Under the pieces are notes generated by a model. It searched no databases and was not told the origin of the DNA. It saw only the letters and a list, made by a program, of their open reading frames with translations. From assembly GCA_022712475.1 (NCBI GenBank), contig JALAGK010000393.1, forward strand, positions 1 to 10,442: 10,442 nucleotides of DNA. The letters are read 5' to 3'. Below are positions 1 through 7,023 of the stretch, piece after piece (the first letter of the stretch is position 1; every line of letters begins with the position of its first letter). A program made the position numbers and the translations under genes. Source of the stretch: Enterobacteriaceae bacterium (GTDB lineage: Bacteria; Pseudomonadota; Gammaproteobacteria; Enterobacterales; Enterobacteriaceae).

Positions 1-57
1 ATTATCTATTCCATTCACTTGTTCCCAGTAGCACTTCCCCGCCACGACCTGTACCAT
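1..57 (-). CDS. Possible 5' end of a divergent gene, cut by the window edge
   Basis: On the minus strand an ATG at 57-55 opens a frame that stays open for all 19 codons to position 1 (it begins MVQVVAGKCYWEQ). A GGAG Shine-Dalgarno-like sequence lies 5 nt before the ATG. The length is too short to be convincing, since a random frame would stay open this long fairly often, and I do not recognise the peptide. If real, it would be transcribed divergently from the SulP gene and share the CRP-like operator at 66-87. Confidence 0.22.
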   Translation of the reverse strand, partial: MVQVVAGKCYWEQVNGIDN

Positions 58-65
58 GCGCACTC

Positions 66-87
66 CAGCGTGATCGGCATCACATGT
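66..87. promoter_or_regulatory. Candidate CRP (cAMP receptor protein) operator
   Basis: Half-sites CGTGA (69-73) and TCACA (80-84) are separated by exactly 6 bp (TCGGCA), matching the CRP consensus TGTGA-N6-TCACA at 9 of 10 positions. The centre is about 48 bp upstream of the SulP start codon. A class II arrangement would put the transcription start near 118, only a few bases before the ATG, and no strong -10 hexamer is visible (CAATAA at 104-109 is the nearest). The operator match is seen directly; activation of the SulP gene is inferred. Confidence 0.45.
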
Positions 88-124
88 TGAACTCGCATCA
101 CAACAATAAAACCTGCAAATCACT

Positions 125-1600
125 ATGTCGCAAAACATCACAACATCGTACACGCTCAACGTACTGCGCTCGCCGCGGTTACTGACTCGCGAATGCCTGG
201 CTGGTGTCGTCACCGCGCTGGCGCTGATCCCTGAAGTTATCTCCTTCTCCGTTATTGCGGGTGTCGACCCAAAAGTTAGCCTGATTGCTTCAGTCGTATT
301 GTGCCTGAGCCTCTCATTGCTTGGCGGTCGCCCGGCGATGGTGACCGCCGCCGCAGGCTCTGTGGCGCTGGTTATTGGCCCAATGGTACATCTGCACGGT
401 ATTGGCTATATCCTACCTGCTGTGGTCCTTGCCGGAGTATTCCAGATTGCTTTTGGTCTGCTCGGCCTCGCACGCATGATGCGCTACATTCCACGCTCGG
501 TGATGACTGGATTTGTGAACGCACTTGGCATCCTGATTTTCTTTGCTCAGGTACCACATGTCTGGGGTCAGAACCCAACGGTGTGGATGTTGTTTGGGCT
601 CACACTCGCCATTGTGCTGCTGTTGCCATATGTGTTGAAAAGCGTACCGTCACCGCTGGTAGCGATTGTAGTCATTACGGCACTGGCGATGGGTTTTGGC
701 CTGGCGGTTCCCAACGTCGGTAACGAAGGGCCAATGACACCCGGTCTACCGGGCTTTACCGAACTCCTGGTGCCGCTCAACGTCGACACGCTGAACATTA
801 TCTGGCCGTGTGCGTTAAGTATTGCGCTGGTTGGATTGATGGAGTCACTTCTGACGGCCAAACTTGTGGATGACATCACCGACACCCCCTCAAGTAAGCG
901 TCGCGAAAGCTGGGGGTTGGGCGTGGGGAATATTCTCGCTGGTTTTTACGGCGGCATTGCCGGTTGCGCCATGATTGGTCAAACGATGGTCAATGTCGAG
1001 CTCGGTAAGGCAAGAAGCCGCGTATCAACCATTGCAGCCGCGCTGGTATTGCTGCTTCTGGTTACCGCTTTAAGTGAGTTGATGGCCAAAATTCCGATGG
1101 TAGTTCTGGCAGCCATTATGATGATTGTGGCGCTTAAAACTCTGGACTGGCACAGCCTGCGCCCGGCAACGTTGAAAAGATTGCCGATGTCCGAAACACT
1201 CCTGATGGCGGTCACGGTTATCGCTACCGTCTGGACAGGCAACCTCGCTGTCGGCGTCGGCGGCGGCGTGGTCTTTGCCATTATTCTTTTTGCCCGCCGC
1301 GTTGCCCATGTGATTGACGCCGAACGCGAGCTGGCGCCCGATAGCCAGTCGGTACGTTACACTGTGCGTGGCCCCCTGTTTTTTGCCAGCAGTAACGATT
1401 TGTTTGAGCACTTTCATTATGCTGACGATCCGCAGCGTGTGATTATCGATTTAACGCATGCGCCAGTGTGGGATGCCTCGAGCGTGGCGGCGCTGGACGC
1501 GATTGAAACGCGCTATCAGCGCTATCACTGTGAGGTGGAGATTGTGGGGCTGGATCTGAGAAGCCGCGACCTCCATCAGAAGCTTAGCGGCATGTTTTGA
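125..1600 (+). CDS. SulP-family inorganic anion transporter with C-terminal STAS domain
   Basis: This 491-residue inner-membrane protein belongs to the SulP/SLC26 family, whose members move sulfate, bicarbonate, dicarboxylates or similar anions. About residues 22-395 are strongly hydrophobic transmembrane segments. The family-typical stretch at 239-292 (MESLLTAKLVDD, then GVGNILAGFYGG and IAGCAMIGQT) contains the acidic and glycine-rich motifs of the transport core. Residues about 410-491 form a STAS domain, with DASSV at 450-454 at the position of the anti-sigma-antagonist serine motif. It is shorter than E. coli DauA (about 550-560 residues) and diverges from it, so the substrate cannot be assigned. 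The ATG at 125 has only a weak Shine-Dalgarno. It is monocistronic, converges on mgtE, and ends 1 nt before a shared terminator. A CRP-like site upstream suggests carbon-source control. Confidence 0.9.
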   Translation: MSQNITTSYTLNVLRSPRLLTRECLAGVVTALALIPEVISFSVIAGVDPKVSLIASVVLCLSLSLLGGRPAMVTAAAGSVALVIGPMVHLHGIGYILPAVVLAGVFQIAFGLLGLARMMRYIPRSVMTGFVNALGILIFFAQVPHVWGQNPTVWMLFGLTLAIVLLLPYVLKSVPSPLVAIVVITALAMGFGLAVPNVGNEGPMTPGLPGFTELLVPLNVDTLNIIWPCALSIALVGLMESLLTAKLVDDITDTPSSKRRESWGLGVGNILAGFYGGIAGCAMIGQTMVNVELGKARSRVSTIAAALVLLLLVTALSELMAKIPMVVLAAIMMIVALKTLDWHSLRPATLKRLPMSETLLMAVTVIATVWTGNLAVGVGGGVVFAIILFARRVAHVIDAERELAPDSQSVRYTVRGPLFFASSNDLFEHFHYADDPQRVIIDLTHAPVWDASSVAALDAIETRYQRYHCEVEIVGLDLRSRDLHQKLSGMF

Positions 1601-1634
1601 GTAAAAAAAGCGGCCCGCAGGCCGCTTTTTTTAC
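1601..1634. terminator. Perfect bidirectional Rho-independent terminator
   Basis: A perfect 15-bp inverted repeat (arms 1601-1615 and 1620-1634, tetraloop CGCA) has a GC-rich inner stem (GCGGCC/GGCCGC) flanked by seven A on one side and seven T on the other. It therefore gives a U-tailed hairpin on both strands. It starts right after the SulP stop codon, and the mgtE stop codon (1633-1631) lies inside its right arm, so one element ends both convergent genes. Confidence 0.93.
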
Positions 1635-3067
1635 ATCAGGAAGATAGTGGCAAGCCCCAGGAAAATGAAGAAGCCACCGGTATCGGTAATGGCAGTAATC
1701 ATTACGCTGGACCCCACCGCCGGGGCGCGCCCCAGGCGCGACATGGTCATGGGGATAATCACGCCCATAATGGCAGCCACCAGCAGGTTCAAAATCATAG
1801 CAAGCGTCATCACCGCACCAAGGGCCAGGTCGTGATACAAAAGCCAGGTCACGCCGCCCATAATGCCGCCCCAGACGAGGCCGTTTATCAATGCCACGCC
1901 CATCTCGCGCAGAATCAGAAACGAAAAGTTACCCGGCTGGATATGCTGCAGTGCCAGCGAGCGAACAATCATCGTGATAGTCTGGTTACCGGTATTACCG
2001 CCAATACCGGCGACAATGGGCATCAGCGACGCGAGTGCGACAAGCTGTGAAATGGTGTGCTCGAAACCGTCAATCACACGTGAGGCGATAAACGCAGTAC
2101 AGAGGTTAATGGCAAGCCACGCCCAGCGCGCTTTTACTGCTTTACTGACTGGCGCAAACACGTCCTCTTCGGCGCTCAAGCCCCCCATACGACGTAAATC
2201 GTCTTCGGTCTCTTCAATCACCACGTCAACAATTTCTGCAACAGTCAAACGGCCCATCAGTTTGCCCTGGGTATCTACCACCGCAGCGCTGACAAGGTTA
2301 TCACGTTCGAAGGTCAGTGCTGCCTGCTCTTCACTGTCCATTGGGGTAAAGATGACCGGGTTATTCTCCATGACCTCGGCCACCAGCGCCTGTGAACGGT
2401 GCAGCAGAATGGTGGTCAACTCGAGTTCACCAAGCAGCGTTTTATCACGTGTAGTTACAAACAGTTTGTCGGTATTTTCAGGCATTTTGCCCAGGCGGCG
2501 CAGGTAACGCTGTACCGTCGCCAGACTGACGTCAGAACGCACGGTAATAACTTCAAACTCCATAATGGCGCCGACGCTATGTTTGTCATAGCGCATAACC
2601 TGGCGCACGCGTGCGCGCTCCTCGGCAGGCAAGGTCGCCAGCAGGCGCCCCATCAGGTCTCGCGGCAGGTGCTGTGCGAGATAAATCTGTTCATCGATGT
2701 CCAGGATACTGAGCGTGTGCATCAAATCGCGGTCGCTCATCTCTTCAATAAGGTCTTCCCACACATGCTCTGAGGCTTCAATCAGTACCTTACCGCGTTT
2801 GTCCTCCGGGACCAGTCTCCACAGCGCATGACGCTCGGTAGCAGGTAACGCTTCCAGGGTATCGGCCAAATCCGGAGGCGGCAGGCGCTGGACCAGCAGC
2901 GTCACTTCATCAATATCACCCTGCAAATGCTCAATATCATGCAGCTCATCGGCATTCAGGCGTCCCAGAATCGCCGCTGTAACGGCCTTGTCGCCGGACA
3001 GCAGGAAGAGGATCCGCGCTCGGTCTTCGGCACGGTGCTTAACGTTATATTTAGTTATGACGGACAT
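1631..3067 (-). CDS. mgtE: MgtE-family magnesium transporter
   Basis: The 478-residue protein has the full MgtE architecture: a helical N-domain (about 15-160), a CBS pair (about 165-285, second CBS with MENNPVIFTPMD at 232-244), a connecting helix, and five membrane helices (about 315-478). The signature GIGGNTGNQT at 354-363 and the final helix ITDTGGFFIFLG at 460-471 are visible; D462 corresponds by context to the pore aspartate of Thermus MgtE. In that family cytosolic Mg2+ bound by the N and CBS domains closes the channel. I chose the ATG at 3067, preceded by an AGGGA Shine-Dalgarno 10 nt upstream. The frame is open another 67 codons upstream, but that stretch has no family homology that I recognise and is the leader. 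E. coli K-12 has no mgtE. Its start overlaps a leader ORF, suggesting translational control. Confidence 0.93.
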   Translation of the reverse strand: MSVITKYNVKHRAEDRARILFLLSGDKAVTAAILGRLNADELHDIEHLQGDIDEVTLLVQRLPPPDLADTLEALPATERHALWRLVPEDKRGKVLIEASEHVWEDLIEEMSDRDLMHTLSILDIDEQIYLAQHLPRDLMGRLLATLPAEERARVRQVMRYDKHSVGAIMEFEVITVRSDVSLATVQRYLRRLGKMPENTDKLFVTTRDKTLLGELELTTILLHRSQALVAEVMENNPVIFTPMDSEEQAALTFERDNLVSAAVVDTQGKLMGRLTVAEIVDVVIEETEDDLRRMGGLSAEEDVFAPVSKAVKARWAWLAINLCTAFIASRVIDGFEHTISQLVALASLMPIVAGIGGNTGNQTITMIVRSLALQHIQPGNFSFLILREMGVALINGLVWGGIMGGVTWLLYHDLALGAVMTLAMILNLLVAAIMGVIIPMTMSRLGRAPAVGSSVMITAITDTGGFFIFLGLATIFLM

Positions 3068-3174
3068 CGGTAATGCATCCCTGGATAAGTGGAACCGGTT
3101 ATTCCCCTTTCCGCAGGCGGAAAAGGACAACAGCATAACGGCAGATGCTGTAAATAATAATAAACGGTTGCCAT
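3055..3174 (-). CDS. Candidate 39-codon leader ORF overlapping the mgtE start
   Basis: A frame distinct from mgtE runs from the ATG at 3174 to a TAA at 3057-3055, so it ends 10 nt inside mgtE and overlaps its start codon. The peptide begins MATVYYYLQHLPLCCC and continues PFPPAERG. The three Tyr, three Cys and Pro-Phe-Pro-Pro clusters lie in or next to two predicted hairpins. Proline-rich leader peptides control Mg2+ genes in Salmonella (mgtL for mgtA, mgtP for mgtC), so a comparable role is plausible here. The ribosome site is weak (GGG, 5 nt spacing). I do not recognise the peptide, and coding is unproven. Confidence 0.35.
   Translation of the reverse strand: MATVYYYLQHLPLCCCPFPPAERGITGSTYPGMHYRCPS
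3106..3151 (-). promoter_or_regulatory. Two consecutive hairpins in the mgtE 5' leader
   Basis: Read on the minus strand, hairpin 1 (3151-3130) pairs ACAGCAT with ATGCTGT around an 8-nt loop. Hairpin 2 (3126-3106) pairs CCTTTTCCG with CGGAAAGG around a tetraloop, with one bulged base. Hairpin 2 holds the Pro-Phe-Pro-Pro codons of the leader ORF in its 5' arm. Neither is followed by a T-run, so they are not simple terminators. I do not recognise an M-box riboswitch, but cannot fold the region fully by eye. Confidence 0.45.
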
Positions 3175-3298
3175 ACTGACCCGATTTAATCGTAAAAAGC
3201 GTACTGTTCGCGGGAATATTGCTCGTAAGTGAGTTAAGTCTGAAAAAATGACGGACTGTCGCCTGCAATTGCGGCGGCTCTCATGTGTAAAGAAAAGT

Positions 3299-3327
3299 GC
3301 CAGATGCGCAGGCTTATCCGGCTACGT
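3299..3327. repeat. REP-like palindromic element
   Basis: The stretch reads TGCCAGATGCGCAGG followed by CTTATCCGGCTAC. Ends GCCAGAT and ATCCGGC pair with one mismatch, and the GATGCG, CTTATCCGGC and TAC blocks match the enterobacterial REP consensus. It is a single copy between mgtE and the small ORF; I see no clear inverted partner, so it is not an obvious BIME. REPs are typical of enterobacterial intergenic DNA. Confidence 0.6.
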
Positions 3328-3350
3328 ATAGCCCTTGCTGCACAAGCCGA

Positions 3351-3360
3351 CTACGCTTAA
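3351..3360 (+). promoter_or_regulatory. Candidate sigma-S type extended -10 element
   Basis: CTACGCTTAA matches the sigma-S consensus KCTAYRCTTAA at every base except the first (A instead of G/T). It lies 33 nt before the ATG of the 28-codon ORF at 3394, giving a leader of about 30 nt. A caveat is that a similar CTACGCTTA string occurs in some REP variants, and a REP-like element sits just upstream. Confidence 0.4.
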
Positions 3361-3393
3361 AGACGGTGTTCCTTACGACAAGCGAGGGCTGAT

Positions 3394-3480
3394 ATGACTA
3401 ATAACTATCGGGTGGAGAGAGAAAAAGACGATCCGTCTGAAGCGCCAGAGTCTGGCGATAAGCTGCCTGAGCGCAGATAA
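3394..3480 (+). CDS. Candidate 28-residue hydrophilic small protein
   Basis: ATG at 3394 follows a clear GAGGG Shine-Dalgarno with 5 nt spacing. The product begins MTNNYRVEREKDDPSEAP and ends ESGDKLPERR before TAA at 3478-3480. It is highly charged, with no membrane segment, signal or Cys. A sigma-S-like -10 element precedes it, and the hairpin at 3491-3520 follows at a terminator-like distance. A perfect inverted repeat (CGCCAGA/TCTGGCG, 3443-3457) lies inside it, so a structured RNA or a second REP remnant is an alternative. I do not recognise the sequence and assign no function. Small stress-induced proteins of this size are common in enterobacteria, which makes the call plausible but unproven. 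Confidence 0.4.
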   Translation: MTNNYRVEREKDDPSEAPESGDKLPERR

Positions 3481-3490
3481 GCGTGACATA

Positions 3491-3520
3491 CCGACGCCCC
3501 CCCCATCAGGGGGCTGTCGG
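3491..3520. terminator. Strong GC hairpin between yojI and the small ORF, terminator candidate
   Basis: CCGACGCCCCC (3491-3501) pairs with GGGGGC-T-GTCGG (3509-3520), an 11-bp stem with one bulge and a 7-nt loop. It begins 3 nt after the yojI stop codon and 10 nt after the stop of the 28-codon ORF. Neither strand has a real T-run after it (TTATC on plus, TATGTC on minus), so it may act as a weak or factor-assisted bidirectional terminator or an mRNA end protector. It contains a run of eight C (3497-3504). Confidence 0.5.
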
Positions 3521-3523
3521 TTA

Positions 3524-5170
3524 TCAACCGCCGGTGCGTGCGACAGCATCGCGAGTAGCATGGTCGCGTTCCTCGCCCGTCAGCTCACTAAGCTGCCCCT
3601 GGCGCATTTCCAGCAGGCGATCGGCATGCACGAAATAGCTATCATCATGGCTGATAGCAAAGACCGTTTTACCCATCTGCTGCATAAGCGGCAACAGCAC
3701 CTGGTAAAACTCACGGCGAAAATGCGGGTCCTGGTCGGCCGCCCATTCATCAAGCAAAATCACGTCACGCTCTTCAGCCAGCGCCAGCAGCAACGCAACA
3801 CGTTTTTTCTGCCCTTTCGACAGCTTGAGATTGAGGATTTTTCCCTCTTCAATCTGCAGTTTGTTATTCATTTTGAGCCGTTCAAGCCACTGTGCGATCA
3901 ACTCTGGATTCGCAGGCTGACTGCCAGGACCAGTCAGACGGTCAAAAAGCCAGACATCCGTAAACACCGCCGAGAACAGACTGCGCCAGGCATCCATATC
4001 GCTTGCTGAAACCGCTTTACCATCCAGGTACAACGCACCGGACACCGGGTGATACAGACCGGTCAGCAGCATCGCCAGTGTTGACTTGCCACTGCCGTTC
4101 CCCCCAATCAGAAACACCAGCTCGCCGCGCCGGATGGTGAGATTAAGAGGCCCCACCGTAAAACCGCCTTCCCCGTAGGTAAATACCACATCGCGAAGCT
4201 CCAGCACCTGCCAGTCACGTGGGGCCTGAGGGTGAGAAAAGCTTTCACGGTAATCGGCCAGATGAAAACGATTTAACTTGTTAAACGCCACCTCGGCGCT
4301 CAGCAATGTCGGCAGTGCGCCAACCGCAGACAGCAGTGGCGTGCGCAAAAACAAAAGTGTCAGTGAAAAAGTCGCGGCCACGTTAGTATCGGCCCAACCC
4401 AGGCTGTTCGCCATCCAGAACACCAGACCAATAGCGCCCAACATCATAATGTTGGACCAGTTCACCGCACTTAAGTGGAAGGTATCGGCGCGAACAATGT
4501 GATGGCGATACGCTTTTGCATCCGGAATGTAGATATTCTGGAAGATATCCTGCGCACGCTCGCGATTAAGCGACAGCTCTCTGCGCCCCTCCAGTACGGT
4601 CTGATAGTCGTTATAAAGCTTATCTTCTGTTTCGCGCAGCGTTGCCATATGGTGATACACGCGAGACACCAGCAGCCAGCCGCCAAAAATGGTTACAGCG
4701 ACCCACACCGAAGTTACCAGCAGCATTTGCGCTGACAACCAGCCCAGATACGCCGCACAGCCTGCCGTCAGGATAATGCCCTGTACCAGCTCCGGCAGGC
4801 GCACAAAGGCAATGGTGATGGCCCGCACGTCGCTGGTCAGCCCCGCCAGCAGCGACGCGCTGCCAAGCTGTTCCAGTCGTTCAACGTGGCTATCGAGAAT
4901 ACGTTTAATAAACTCACCGCGCAGGCGATAAACAAAATGGTGGCCAAGCAGCGTCAGCGCTAACTGTGACGCCAGCGTTACCGCCATCAACACCAACAGC
5001 AGCGCGAGAAACTCGGGCAACACTGTCAGGGTTTTGTCTGCAGTTTCAATCAGTCGCTGGTTGATAAAGGCAATCAGGCCAATACCGAGCGCAGCGCTGG
5101 CGAGGCTTAGCGCCATTACCATAAGGAAAGGCCAGCGATACTGGCGCCAGACAACAAGCAAAAGTTTCAC
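3524..5170 (-). CDS. yojI: YojI-like ABC exporter (fused membrane and ATPase domains)
   Basis: The 548-residue half-transporter matches E. coli YojI (547 residues) throughout. E. coli YojI exports the peptide antibiotic microcin J25 together with TolC and has been linked to cysteine export. Residues about 10-300 form the membrane domain of six helices. The nucleotide-binding domain has Walker [10 protein letters not shown] at 356-364, signature LSKGQ at 450-454, Walker B VILLDEW with D474-E475, and switch H508 in AISHDD. The degenerate signature (LSKGQ rather than LSGGQ) is as in E. coli. The start codon is GTG at 5170, with GGGGA 7 nt upstream. The 85 nt to alkB leave room for its own promoter, although it could also be co-transcribed with ada-alkB. 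Confidence 0.95.
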   Translation of the reverse strand: MKLLLVVWRQYRWPFLMVMALSLASAALGIGLIAFINQRLIETADKTLTVLPEFLALLLVLMAVTLASQLALTLLGHHFVYRLRGEFIKRILDSHVERLEQLGSASLLAGLTSDVRAITIAFVRLPELVQGIILTAGCAAYLGWLSAQMLLVTSVWVAVTIFGGWLLVSRVYHHMATLRETEDKLYNDYQTVLEGRRELSLNRERAQDIFQNIYIPDAKAYRHHIVRADTFHLSAVNWSNIMMLGAIGLVFWMANSLGWADTNVAATFSLTLLFLRTPLLSAVGALPTLLSAEVAFNKLNRFHLADYRESFSHPQAPRDWQVLELRDVVFTYGEGGFTVGPLNLTIRRGELVFLIGGNGSGKSTLAMLLTGLYHPVSGALYLDGKAVSASDMDAWRSLFSAVFTDVWLFDRLTGPGSQPANPELIAQWLERLKMNNKLQIEEGKILNLKLSKGQKKRVALLLALAEERDVILLDEWAADQDPHFRREFYQVLLPLMQQMGKTVFAISHDDSYFVHADRLLEMRQGQLSELTGEERDHATRDAVARTGG

Positions 5171-5202
5171 AAACGGTCCCCGGACAGCAGAAGAGAGCGA
5201 GC

Positions 5203-5230
5203 AGTTTAAACGGCTGTCGCATCACGGCAA
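5203..5230 (-). promoter_or_regulatory. Possible yojI promoter
   Basis: On the minus strand TTGCCG (5230-5225) and TAAACT (5208-5203) are separated by 16 bp. Each hexamer matches the sigma-70 consensus at 4 of 6 positions. It sits in the alkB-yojI gap, 33 nt before the GTG. The match is weak and may be chance. Confidence 0.28.
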
Positions 5231-5255
5231 TAATAATTCTTATTTTTATTCTGCT

Positions 5256-5897
5256 TTAGCCTGCATCGCGAAAAGTAAGGTTATAACGAAACTCGCCGGT
5301 CAGTGGGTGGTTGCCCGGTTTGAGCGGCAAAATGCCGTGATAAAACAGGCGAGACGGCCCGCCCCATACCACCACATCACCGTGCTCCAGCAGGCAGCGC
5401 TTAGTAGGAGAGGTACGGGTGGGACCGCCAAACAAAAACAGCGCCGGTAACCCCAGCGAGACGGAGACAATGGGCGCGCCCAGATTCTGCTCATCTTTAT
5501 CCTGATGCAGCGACATTTTTGCCCCCGGCTCGTAGCGGTTAATCAGACACGCGTCCGGTGTAAAACCTGAATAACCCGCCTCGCCTGCCGCCCTTTGGGC
5601 CATTTGCAGCAGTACGCCAGGCATCTCAGGCCACGGACGCTGGCTTTGCGGATCGCGTGACGCGTAACGATAACCCTGTGCGTCCGTTACCCAGCCGCGT
5701 GCGCCACAGCTGGTCATGGCAACCGACATGCGATGACCACCCGGTGTTGCCATCTGGCGAAACGGTGCCTCGTGCGACACGGCATCAATCAGCGCCAGGG
5801 TTTGTAGCGCCTCCTGAGAGGCAAACCGACGCAGAATCACCGCACCCGGCGCCAGCGGCTCCTGCCACGGCGCCTCGTCGGCAAACAGGTCAAGCAT
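5256..5897 (-). CDS. alkB: AlkB alpha-ketoglutarate/Fe(II)-dependent DNA repair dioxygenase
   Basis: The 213-residue cytosolic enzyme matches E. coli AlkB (216 residues). AlkB oxidatively demethylates 1-methyladenine and 3-methylcytosine in DNA and RNA, releasing formaldehyde. The iron ligands H131 and D133 (SLHQDKDEQN) and H187 (FYHG) are present, as are R204 and R210 (GEFRYNLTFR), which bind 2-oxoglutarate; all are at the E. coli numbering. NRYEPG at 120-125 is the conserved strand before the iron site. It starts 2 nt after the ada stop, and its AGGAGG ribosome site lies inside the end of ada, so the two genes form one transcriptional and probably translationally coupled unit under Ada control. 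Confidence 0.97.
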   Translation of the reverse strand: MLDLFADEAPWQEPLAPGAVILRRFASQEALQTLALIDAVSHEAPFRQMATPGGHRMSVAMTSCGARGWVTDAQGYRYASRDPQSQRPWPEMPGVLLQMAQRAAGEAGYSGFTPDACLINRYEPGAKMSLHQDKDEQNLGAPIVSVSLGLPALFLFGGPTRTSPTKRCLLEHGDVVVWGGPSRLFYHGILPLKPGNHPLTGEFRYNLTFRDAG

Positions 5898-5899
5898 GG

Positions 5900-6958
5900 T
5901 TATTCCTCCTGCGCTTCACGTTCCAGCAGCGCACGTTTGCGCTCCACCCCCCAACGGTAGCCAGAAAGACCACCATCCTGGCGAATCACTCGATGACACG
6001 GCACGACGACGGCCAGGCGATTGGCCGCACAGGCTCCTGCCACGGCACGCGTGGCGCGTGGTCTGCCAATACGCTGAGCCAGCTCCTGGTAGCTTACGGT
6101 ACTGCCTGGCGCAATGGCACGCAGAGCCTGCCAAACTTCACGCTGAAATGCCGTACCGCGCAGGTCAAGCGGCAGCGCAAACTCTCCTTCAGGACGCTCC
6201 AGCCAACCAACCACTTGTGCTACACGCTGGTCAAATGCATTGTCGCCCGGTTCCAGCTGCGCCTGCGGGAAACTCGTTTCCAGCTCGTGCAGCAGCGCCT
6301 GCGGGTCATCGCCGAGCAAAATGGCGCATACGCCGCGCTCGCTTTCCGCTACCAAAAATTCACCCAGTTGACAGTGCCCAAGAGCAAATCGGATGCGCGT
6401 ATTGTTACCGCCCTGCCTGTATTGACGTGCCGTCATGCCCAGCGCCGCATCGGCCTGCTGATAAAACCCACTGCCTGAAGCATAGCCGGCATCAAATAGC
6501 GCGCGGGTGACGTCTTTCCCGCCGTTCAACGCATCACGCATTTTGTCCGCACGGCTTGCTTGCTGCCAGGCTTTGGGAGTCAGGCCGGTCGCAGCCTTAA
6601 ACAGACGGTGAAAATGGTACGGACTCATCGCCATTTTTTTTGCCAGTACCTCAAGCGTTAAGGGTTCATCGCTGCTCTCCAGCAGCCGACAGGCCTCGGC
6701 AATACGTGCCTGCTGTGCAGCATGTGGGCTGGCTTTATCAGGCTGGCAGCGCTTACAGGGGCGAAACCCCGCCTGCTCTGCGGCCTCGGGCGTAGCAAAA
6801 AAGCGAACATTCTGGCGCAGCGGGCGACGTGCGCGGCACGAAGGACGACAGTACACCCCGGTTGTGACAACAGCGAAAACAAACTCGTCGTCGGCCTTGT
6901 CGTCACGTTGCATTATGGCCCGCCAGCGGCGGTCGTCGTCGATATCAGTATGTTGCAT
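5900..6958 (-). CDS. ada: Ada bifunctional methyltransferase and transcriptional activator
   Basis: The 352-residue protein matches E. coli Ada (354). The N-terminal zinc domain has C37, C41, C68 and C71 (GVYCRPSC and FRPCKRC); C37 corresponds to the E. coli residue that accepts methyl from phosphotriesters and turns Ada into an activator. An AraC-type helix-turn-helix region follows (about 82-182, with MSPYHFHRLFK). The C-terminal O6-methylguanine methyltransferase domain (about 185-345) ends in the catalytic VVPCHRV with C321. All functional cysteines are intact. The ATG at 6958 has a strong AGGAGGG site 5 nt upstream. An Ada box lies 66-78 nt upstream, consistent with autoregulation of ada-alkB. 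Confidence 0.97.
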   Translation of the reverse strand: MQHTDIDDDRRWRAIMQRDDKADDEFVFAVVTTGVYCRPSCRARRPLRQNVRFFATPEAAEQAGFRPCKRCQPDKASPHAAQQARIAEACRLLESSDEPLTLEVLAKKMAMSPYHFHRLFKAATGLTPKAWQQASRADKMRDALNGGKDVTRALFDAGYASGSGFYQQADAALGMTARQYRQGGNNTRIRFALGHCQLGEFLVAESERGVCAILLGDDPQALLHELETSFPQAQLEPGDNAFDQRVAQVVGWLERPEGEFALPLDLRGTAFQREVWQALRAIAPGSTVSYQELAQRIGRPRATRAVAGACAANRLAVVVPCHRVIRQDGGLSGYRWGVERKRALLEREAQEE

Positions 6959-7023
6959 AACAACCCTCCTCTTCAGACTCGCCGCCAGTGTGCCTGTGAA
7001 CGCGACAGTAGAAATCCGCGTTC

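Noticed and set aside
3068..3268. In-frame upstream extension of mgtE with a lipoprotein-like segment (RLLLFTASAVMLLSFSACGK)
   Set aside because: MgtE is a cytosolic-N-terminus membrane protein of about 450-480 residues, the extension starts at TTG without a ribosome site, and the DNA is better explained as a structured leader. The lipobox resemblance looks like chance.
3234..3284. A 16-codon minus-strand ORF (MRAAAIAGDSPSFFQT) further upstream in the mgtE leader
   Set aside because: No Shine-Dalgarno sequence, no link to a hairpin or to the mgtE start, and length well within chance.
3068..3298. M-box (ykoK-type) Mg2+ riboswitch ahead of mgtE
   Set aside because: Only two simple hairpins are visible and I cannot identify the multi-helix M-box core; a covariance-model search would settle it.
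3433..3457. Second REP element around the CGCCAGA/TCTGGCG repeat
   Set aside because: The palindrome is perfect, but the flanks do not match the REP consensus well enough and the repeat lies inside a candidate small ORF.
3373..3561. 62-codon minus-strand ORF covering the end of yojI
   Set aside because: It overlaps the yojI 3' end, the hairpin and the antisense of the 28-codon ORF, with no ribosome site or recognisable family.
5657..6510. Long plus-strand ORFs opposite ada and alkB
   Set aside because: They are antisense shadows of genes with complete catalytic motifs, and their translations are rich in Arg, Pro, Thr and Gln without a recognisable domain.
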